From positions 1 through 45,408 of IMG/VR virus record IMGVR_UViG_3300047320_000353: a DNA stretch of 45,408 bases. One strand, 5' to 3'. The notes below the pieces were generated by a model. It was not told the origin of the DNA. It saw nothing but the letters and a program-made list of their open reading frames with translations, and ran no database searches. How positions within the stretch are numbered: position 1 is the stretch's first letter; every line of letters starts with the position of its first letter. This DNA is from a virus. Positions 40,076 to 45,408 of this stretch are shown here, in pieces. The position numbers and the translations under genes were made by a program.

Positions 40076-40312
40076 ATGGCGCTACGTACAGCAGATCAGG
40101 CCAGAGCTGAGCTTAAGGCCAAAGGTATTTCGATTACCCAGTGGGCAATCGCTAACCGTTTTTCGCCCAACCTGGTGTTTGAGGTGTTGGGCGGTCGTAA
40201 AAAATGTGTGCGGGGCCAGGCCCACGAAATTGCAATCAAGCTGGGGCTTAAAGCCGGGGAAATTTGTGCTGACCCGGCGACGGCCCTTGAGTCCAGTCGT
40301 TTTGTTGCGTGA
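40076..40312 (+). CDS. Ner/Cro-position DNA-binding protein
   Basis: 78 residues, GGAG five bases before the ATG. 'DQARAELKAKGISITQWAIANRFSPNLVFEVLGGRKKCVRGQAHEIAIKLGLKAGEI' is a small helix-turn-helix protein of the kind found first in the early operon of Mu-like Pseudomonas phages. There it down-regulates the repressor and early promoter, as Ner does in Mu. Confidence 0.85.
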   Translation: MALRTADQARAELKAKGISITQWAIANRFSPNLVFEVLGGRKKCVRGQAHEIAIKLGLKAGEICADPATALESSRFVA

Positions 40313-40523
40313 GGTGCTGGGTGAAAAATCATATCGGTTATTTGGAATCTACCCCTTTCGCGTGTGCGCTAAGTGTTCGCGTGGGGCAAAAAGAGAGATT
40401 TCCTACAAAAAACACACCAAACCACACTCTTTTTGTTGAGGCCCTTTGCCGCCCGATAGCCGTGCGTTTGAAAGGTGATGGGTGTGTGGCGGCCAATTTA
40501 CCTGAATTTGTTGGGCCGCAGGC

Positions 40524-40832
40524 ATGGTTGTAAATCGCAAAGTGTCGGCCGCTGCGCGGGTGTTGCGTGTGTTGATGGCGTTGAAGGGACACACGATCAC
40601 CGGTTTGAGCAATGCGGAGCTGGCGCAGTTGACGCAGGACAGCCCGAGCAATATCACGCGGGCTATGCAAACGCTGATCGAGGAAGGGTTGGCGGTGAAG
40701 CTGGATAACGGGCGCTTTGCGCATTCGGTGGCGGTGTTGCAGATCGCGCAGGCGCATGCCGAGCACATGGCGCGGTTGACGGGACGTATGCAGGAAATCA
40801 ATCAACGTATTGCCGCTGGGTCGATGGTTTAA
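40524..40832 (+). CDS. IclR-like winged-helix early protein
   Basis: 102 residues. 'SAAARVLRVLMALKGHTITGLSNAELAQLTQDSPSNITRAMQTLIEEGLAVKLDNGRFAHS' is the IclR N-terminal winged helix without the ligand-binding domain, followed by a short helix. A homologous gene is usual upstream of the transposase in B3/BcepMu-like phages. The 210 bases before it hold no gene I can support. It may recruit the transposition complex or regulate early genes. Confidence 0.85.
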   Translation: MVVNRKVSAAARVLRVLMALKGHTITGLSNAELAQLTQDSPSNITRAMQTLIEEGLAVKLDNGRFAHSVAVLQIAQAHAEHMARLTGRMQEINQRIAAGSMV

Positions 40833-40841
40833 GGAGGTTGT

Positions 40842-41774
40842 ATGGCACGAGGGAAGAGCCAACCGGTGCAGGCGCTGGAGCTGCCAGTGCTGAACGGGGC
40901 GATGTTGACCGCCGATCAGAATGCGATGGCGACGCTGCTCGCCGAGAACGGTGAAGAGCGTGATTGGGTGAATCAATTGTTGGGCCAAGCGCAGATGGCC
41001 GGGGCATTCGAGGAGTTTTCCCGCACGGTGCGGATTTCGAAGTTGGCCCTTGTGAAGGAGAAGAAGCTGTATCGGGCGATTGCCGGATGCCGGAGCCCGC
41101 ACGGTGCGGAGAGGTTGAGTGGGACGTGGGAGGCGTTTTGTTCGTTGCTGGGGCGTTCGGTGGATCAGGTTGATCGGGATATTGCGAACCTGCGGGCCTT
41201 CGGTGAGGAGGCGCTGGAGTCGATGGCGCGGATGGGGATTGGTTACCGGGAGCTGCGTCAGTATCGGCGTTTGCCTGAGGATCAGCAGGCGGCGTTGATG
41301 GAGGTGGCGAAAACCGGCGATCAGGAGGCGTTTGTAGATTTGGCCGAGGAGATGGTGGCCAGGCATGCCAAGGAGAAGGCGGTGCTGACCCAACACCTGG
41401 ATGAGGCGCTGGCCGATTATGCCGCGCAAGGTGAGCTGATGGCGAAGCGCTCGCGTGAACTGGATGAGGCCCGGCAGGAATTAGCCGCGACACGCCGCAG
41501 TATTCAGGCGATGCCGGCGGATGAGACGGCGAAGGCGTTGCGCGGGGAAGTGGCGGCGATTGCGTTTGAGGCGGAAGCCAGTGTTTTGGGGCCGTTGCGT
41601 GAGGGATTTGCCAGGCTGGGGGCGTTGGCGGCTGAGGGTGAGGATCACCGGTCTTTTTTGGCGGGTCTGGTTCGGCAGTTGGAGGTTTCGTTGGGGGCGG
41701 TGCGCAGTGAGTTTAATTTGCCTGCGCAGGTGGATGGCCCTCCGGTCTGGCTGGACGCCGGAGGGGTTGAATGA
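40842..41774 (+). CDS. Early accessory protein with coiled coil
   Basis: 310 residues; AAGGAGG precedes the ATG. The N-terminal half ('LYRAIAGCRSPHGAERLSGTWEAFCSLLGRSVDQVDRDIANLRAFGEEALESMARMGIGYRELRQYRRLP') resembles the DNA-binding/ParB-like region of early proteins in B3-like phages. The C-terminal half is a long coiled coil (LDEALADYAAQGELMAKRS, then RELDEARQEL). It overlaps the transposase start by four bases. A role in transposition or replication is inferred from the operon. Confidence 0.82.
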   Translation: MARGKSQPVQALELPVLNGAMLTADQNAMATLLAENGEERDWVNQLLGQAQMAGAFEEFSRTVRISKLALVKEKKLYRAIAGCRSPHGAERLSGTWEAFCSLLGRSVDQVDRDIANLRAFGEEALESMARMGIGYRELRQYRRLPEDQQAALMEVAKTGDQEAFVDLAEEMVARHAKEKAVLTQHLDEALADYAAQGELMAKRSRELDEARQELAATRRSIQAMPADETAKALRGEVAAIAFEAEASVLGPLREGFARLGALAAEGEDHRSFLAGLVRQLEVSLGAVRSEFNLPAQVDGPPVWLDAGGVE

Positions 41775-43549
41775 TGAATCCGGTGCAGATTCAGCAGTTG
41801 ACGCAAATCGCCTTGCGCGCCGAGCAGGCTGTGCATGGGCAGCGTACGGCGGTGTATCAGGCGGGTGCGGTGGAGTTGGGGGTGTCGATTCAGACGTTGT
41901 TGCGCCAGTTGAAGGCGGTGCGGGTGACGAAGCCGCGCAAACGCCGCAGTGATATGGGGTGCAGTGCGTTGCCACTTGAGGAGGCGCGGTTGATTTCGGC
42001 GGTGTTGTTGGAGTCGATCCGCGCCAATGATAAGCAGTTGTCGACGATTGAGCGGGCTGTGGAGCGGTTACGCAGCAATGGTTTGATTGTGGCCGGCCGG
42101 GTTGATGAGGTCACGGGGGTGTTTCGCCCGTTGAGTATTAGTGCGATTGGCCGGGCACTGCGGGGCTATAGGTTGCACCCCGAGCAGTTGTTGCATGACG
42201 CGCCGGCGGTGTCGTTGGCCAGTAAGCATCCTAATCATGTGTGGCAGGTGGATGCGTCTATTTCGACGCAGTTTTACTTGGCCGATGACGGCGTGCGGGT
42301 GATGAATAAGGCCGAGTTTTATGACGGCAAACCGGAGAATTTGAAGAAGATCGAACGCCAGCGGCTGTGGCGGTATGTGGTGACCGACCATACCAGCGGG
42401 ACGTTGTATGTGGAGTATGTGTTGGGTGCTGAGTCGGCCGAAAACCTGTGCAGTGTGTTGATTCATGCGATGCAGAAGCGCGGTGATACGGACCCTTTTC
42501 ATGGGGTGCCCTGGGTGTTGATGACGGACCCGGGGGCGGCGATGACGAGCGGGATGTTCCGCAATCTTTGTCGGGCGTTGTCGATCGATTTGATTATTAA
42601 TCGGGTGGGTAACGCTCGGGCCAAGGGGCAAGTCGAGCAGGCGCATAACTTGGTTGAGCGCGAGTTTGAGAGTGCTTTGCGGTTTCAGGCAGCGAGCAGT
42701 CTGGAGCAGATCAATGCCTGGGCCGGCCAGTGGATGCGCTATTTCAATGGGACGGCGATTCATTCCCGCACGCGGTGGACGCGGTATGGCGCGTGGCAGT
42801 TGATTGCGCCTGCGCAGTTACGACTGGCACCCGGTGTTGAGGTGTGTCGCGAGTTGGCGGTGAGTACGCCGCAGTTGCGCAAGGTGAGTAATTTGCTGCG
42901 TGTTTCATTCCGCGGGGCTCAGTTTGATGTGAGTTCGGTGCCGGATGTGTTGGTGGGGGAAAAGCTGCTGATCACGCGCAATTGCTGGCGGGATAAGGAG
43001 TCGGCGATTGCGGTGTTGGTGGGTGTCGATGGGCGTGAGATGTATCACGTGATCGAGCGTGTCGCGATGGATAAATTTGGTTTCGCACAGTCGGCGGCGA
43101 TGATCGGTGAGCAGTTCAAGCGCCACGCCGAGACGCCTGCCCAGCGGTCACGCAAGGTCCTGGAGCAGTTGGCGACGGGGACGACGTGTGAGGCCGACGC
43201 GTTTGCGGCCCGTAAAGCGAAGGCGTTGCCCTTCGGCGGACTGATTGATCCTCATAAGCCTGTGAGTGACACGGTGTTGCCGACGTACCTGCCACGACGT
43301 GGCACCACTATGAATGTGAATTCACCAGACCTGGCGTTTGCGCCACTCACTCATGTTGAGGCGGCAAAGCTGCTGCGTGTGCGGCTGGCCGAGGGTTGGT
43401 CGGGGGACGCATTTGTGTGGTTGCAGCAGCGCTACCCGCAGGGTGTTCCACAAGACGAGCTCGATGCCATTGAGGCTGAGTTGAAGCGACCGGTTGAGGT
43501 CTTGCGCAATCCGTTCGGCCTGGTGCTGGCGACGGTTGGAGGTCTGTGA
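41771..43549 (+). CDS. A: Transposase A (DDE, MuA-like)
   Basis: 592 residues. The N-terminal HTH region is 'QAGAVELGVSIQTLLRQLKAVRV'. The catalytic rve core has D161 (HVWQVDAS), D253 (VLMTDPGAA) and E289 (AKGQVEQAHN), giving D-D(35)E spacing. The beta-barrel domain follows ('LRKVSNLLRVSFRGAQFDVSSVPDV'). It cuts and joins phage ends during integration and replicative transposition. GGAGGGG lies before the ATGATG start. Confidence 0.95.
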   Translation: MMNPVQIQQLTQIALRAEQAVHGQRTAVYQAGAVELGVSIQTLLRQLKAVRVTKPRKRRSDMGCSALPLEEARLISAVLLESIRANDKQLSTIERAVERLRSNGLIVAGRVDEVTGVFRPLSISAIGRALRGYRLHPEQLLHDAPAVSLASKHPNHVWQVDASISTQFYLADDGVRVMNKAEFYDGKPENLKKIERQRLWRYVVTDHTSGTLYVEYVLGAESAENLCSVLIHAMQKRGDTDPFHGVPWVLMTDPGAAMTSGMFRNLCRALSIDLIINRVGNARAKGQVEQAHNLVEREFESALRFQAASSLEQINAWAGQWMRYFNGTAIHSRTRWTRYGAWQLIAPAQLRLAPGVEVCRELAVSTPQLRKVSNLLRVSFRGAQFDVSSVPDVLVGEKLLITRNCWRDKESAIAVLVGVDGREMYHVIERVAMDKFGFAQSAAMIGEQFKRHAETPAQRSRKVLEQLATGTTCEADAFAARKAKALPFGGLIDPHKPVSDTVLPTYLPRRGTTMNVNSPDLAFAPLTHVEAAKLLRVRLAEGWSGDAFVWLQQRYPQGVPQDELDAIEAELKRPVEVLRNPFGLVLATVGGL

Positions 43550-44730
43550 TGTTGAAGTTGAAGCAGGTTTTACAGGATGTGGGCCGCGCCCAGGCGACGT
43601 TGGCCAGGGCGCTGGGGCTGAGCGGCCCGACGATTGCGCAGTTGTTGAATCACGGTTGTTGGCCGCGCCGGCAGGACGGCGATGAGTTGCGCGGACGTAT
43701 TCGTGTGTTTTTGAGTGAGGCCGGTGCCAATGATGCGGCTATCGCTGACGCGTTTGATGAGGTGGAGCCGCTGTGCGCGGACTCTGCAGGACCGGTGCCT
43801 GAGAATGAGTTGTCCAGGGAGGATGAGGTGATGTTGCTGCCTAAACAAGCGTTACAGCTGTCGACACGCAAGGCCTTTGGGGTGTTTCGCGATCCGTTTG
43901 ATGAGTTGCAGTGCGCGCAGGATATGTGGGTGAGCCCGGATATTCGGTATGTGCGTGAGGTGATGTATCAGACGGCCCGACACGGTGGCTTCTTGGCGGT
44001 TGAGGGGGAATCAGGGGCCGGCAAGAGTACGTTGCGCCGCGATCTGGCGAATCGCATTGCTGAGAATAATGATCCGGTGATGATGATTGAGCCGTATGTG
44101 TTGGCTTCTGAGGATAACGATGTCAGGGGGAAGACGCTGAAGAGTACGCACATTGCGGAGTCGATGATGGCGGCGGTGGCGCCGCTGGAAAAGCCCAAGA
44201 GCAGTCCAGAGGCGCGGTTTGCGCAGCTGCATAAGGCGTTGAAGGAGTCGCATGCAGCCGGGTATCGCCATTGTCTGGTGATTGAGGAGGCGCATAGTTT
44301 GCCGATTCCGACACTTAAGCATTTGAAGCGGATTTTGGAGTTGGAGGTGGGGTTCACCAAGCTGGTGAGCGTGATCATGATCGGTCAGCCCGAGTTGGGG
44401 GTGAAGCTGAGTGAGCGCAACGCGGATGTGCGTGAGGTGGTGCAGCGTTGTGAGCGGGTGACGTTGGGGCCGATTGAGGGGCCACGATTGAAGGAGTTTT
44501 TGGCGTTTAGGTTTGACCGGGTGGGTAAGGCGCTGGGGGATGTCCTGGACGATGGAGCGATTGAGGCGATTGCGGCGCGGTTGTCGCAGCCAAAGCGCTA
44601 TGGGGGGCGCGAGGAAGCGGTGTCGCTGTTGTATCCGTTGGCGATTGGCAATCTGGTGATTGCGGCAATGAATCTGGCGGCCAATCTGGGTGTGCCAGTG
44701 GTGACGGCCGATGTTGTGCGAGGGGTGTGA
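43549..44730 (+). CDS. B: Transposition protein B (AAA+ ATPase)
   Basis: 393 residues from ATG at 43549, which overlaps the transposase stop (TGATG) and has GGAGG six bases upstream. An N-terminal HTH ('VGRAQATLARALGLSGPTIAQLLNHGCWP') is followed by the AAA+ domain with Walker A 'GESGAGKST' and Walker B 'HCLVIEEAH'. The sequence is of the ExeA/TniB-like type used by BcepMu and B3 phages. It binds target DNA and activates the transposase. Confidence 0.95.
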   Translation: MLKLKQVLQDVGRAQATLARALGLSGPTIAQLLNHGCWPRRQDGDELRGRIRVFLSEAGANDAAIADAFDEVEPLCADSAGPVPENELSREDEVMLLPKQALQLSTRKAFGVFRDPFDELQCAQDMWVSPDIRYVREVMYQTARHGGFLAVEGESGAGKSTLRRDLANRIAENNDPVMMIEPYVLASEDNDVRGKTLKSTHIAESMMAAVAPLEKPKSSPEARFAQLHKALKESHAAGYRHCLVIEEAHSLPIPTLKHLKRILELEVGFTKLVSVIMIGQPELGVKLSERNADVREVVQRCERVTLGPIEGPRLKEFLAFRFDRVGKALGDVLDDGAIEAIAARLSQPKRYGGREEAVSLLYPLAIGNLVIAAMNLAANLGVPVVTADVVRGV

Positions 44731-44731
44731 G

Positions 44732-45049
44732 ATGGAGGCTCTGGATTGGGTCGGTTTTTCGCACAGTACGCCGTTGAGTATTTTGGCTGAGGCGTTCCCG
44801 GCTCGGCTGTCGGCGTTCAATGAGTTGACGCGGGAGATGCGTGAGGCCGGTATCGCTATCAAGCTTTTGGTGTTGCTGGACAATCGGATTTTTATTGAAG
44901 AGGACGCTGTCTTGGTGTTTTTACGCCACTTTGGGGATCAGTTCAGCGGCGTTCGTTATTCGCCTGCTGGGATTTTTACCTGCAATTGCGTAACGGTTCG
45001 GGGCGTTGATGTGGCTTGGTTCACGCTGGTGAAGGAGCAGGATGAATGA
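44732..45049 (+). CDS. Small early protein, unknown
   Basis: 105 residues from ATG at 44732 (MEALDWVGFSHSTPLSILAEAFPARLSAFNEL). Mixed alpha/beta with 'IFIEEDAVLVFLRHFGDQFSGVRYSPAGIFTCNCVTVRGVDVAWFTL'. It begins one base after the B stop and overlaps the Mor-type gene by four bases, so it is part of the early operon. No family recognised. Confidence 0.75.
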   Translation: MEALDWVGFSHSTPLSILAEAFPARLSAFNELTREMREAGIAIKLLVLLDNRIFIEEDAVLVFLRHFGDQFSGVRYSPAGIFTCNCVTVRGVDVAWFTLVKEQDE

Positions 45050-45408
45050 GTGACTTGCGTAGCAAGGGGCCTGAGCTGTTGGTTGACCTCGCTGAGCATG
45101 TTGCGGCTGCGCTTAATGAGTTGGTTTCGATGGATGACGACACTGCCCGTCATGTGGCCAAGGAGGTGACGGATCGTATGGCGGCGCATTGGGGTGGGCA
45201 GAACGTTTACTTCCCCATGGGCCAGGCGGTGAGGCTGAGTTGTCGCGATCGGCAGATTTTCAATGAGTTTACGGGCACAAACCATAGTGACCTGGCGCGT
45301 AGGTACGGTGTGTCGTTGCAGTGGATTTATAAGATTGTGAAGGCGGTCCGTAAGGACGAGATTACGCGTCGCCAGGTCGATATGTTCGCCCCGTCGGTCG
45401 ATGACTGA
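45046..45408 (+). CDS. mor: Mor-family transcription activator
   Basis: 120 residues. 'AAHWGGQNVYFPMGQAVRLSCRDRQIFNEFTGTNHSDLARRYGVSLQWIYKIVKAVRKDE' is the Mor/C signature: the GGQNVYFP strand that mediates dimer contact and a C-terminal HTH (about 79-102). In Mu, Mor and C switch on middle and late transcription. Here it is the only such gene seen and is last in the early operon. The four 19-21 bp dyads upstream of late blocks are its best candidate targets. The stop codon ends the window. Confidence 0.92.
   Translation: MSDLRSKGPELLVDLAEHVAAALNELVSMDDDTARHVAKEVTDRMAAHWGGQNVYFPMGQAVRLSCRDRQIFNEFTGTNHSDLARRYGVSLQWIYKIVKAVRKDEITRRQVDMFAPSVDD

Noticed and set aside
44711-44731. Upstream ATG for the small protein after B
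   Set aside because: It lies inside the B gene; ATG at 44732, one base after the B stop, fits the tight spacing of the operon better.
1-45408. tRNA or rRNA genes
   Set aside because: None seen on reading; in particular no suppressor tRNA that would explain the amber codon in U. I could not run a tRNA search.

Overview
The window is almost all of a Mu-type transposable prophage or phage whose contractile tail resembles that of P2. The host is most likely a fluorescent-group Pseudomonas. This rests on three DUF6124 genes (a family I know mainly from Pseudomonas), REP-type hairpins typical of that genus, GC-rich structural genes and strong GGAGG-type ribosome binding sites. The two-way layout, with repressor and lysis/structural genes on one strand and transposition genes diverging on the other, matches BcepMu of Burkholderia rather than Mu. 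The phage ends and the flanking host DNA are not in the window.

Layout. From about 39.99 kb leftward (minus strand): an XRE repressor followed by small membrane-protein genes including a SLATT-like 2TM protein; late block 1 (38.2 to 32.1 kb: endolysin, gp25/26/27-like, terminase, portal, gpF, gpG); cargo region 3 (25.3 to 32.1 kb); late block 2 (25.2 to 19.75 kb: protease/scaffold, decoration, major capsid, gp36/37-like, sheath, tube); cargo region 2 (10.9 to 19.75 kb); late block 3 (10.85 to 4.95 kb: E/E', tape measure, U, X, D, V); cargo region 1 (3.5 to 4.96 kb); late block 4 (3.48 kb to 1: W, J, I, fibre, fibre chaperone). From 40.08 kb rightward (plus strand): a Ner/Cro-position regulator, a winged-helix protein, a 310-aa accessory protein, DDE transposase A, ATPase B, a small unknown protein and a Mor-type activator.

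How it fits together. A 19-21 bp imperfect dyad (consensus CTTTTAATCGGGTTTAAAG) occurs four times, once upstream of each late block and always in the same orientation. It is the best candidate for the late-promoter site read by the Mor-family protein made at the end of the early operon. Three of the four copies sit at the left edge of a cargo region and the fourth overlaps the stop codon of the SLATT gene. The phage therefore appears to carry accessory genes in standard slots between independently promoted late operons.

The cargo is rich in likely phage-defence or exclusion functions: twin zinc-ribbon/DUF4145 proteins, a metallo-beta-lactamase-fold protein divergent from an AbiC-type abortive infection protein, a DUF5677-like protein (probably frameshifted), a KAP-family P-loop NTPase next to a four-helix membrane protein, and a ParE/Phd toxin-antitoxin pair with a 13-bp tandem repeat in its leader. 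Three DUF6124 genes travel with three copies of a 265-280 nt element whose hairpin shows compensatory base changes, which suggests a structured RNA.

One essential tail gene (U) carries an in-frame amber codon, so the prophage may be defective unless the codon is suppressed or is a sequencing error.
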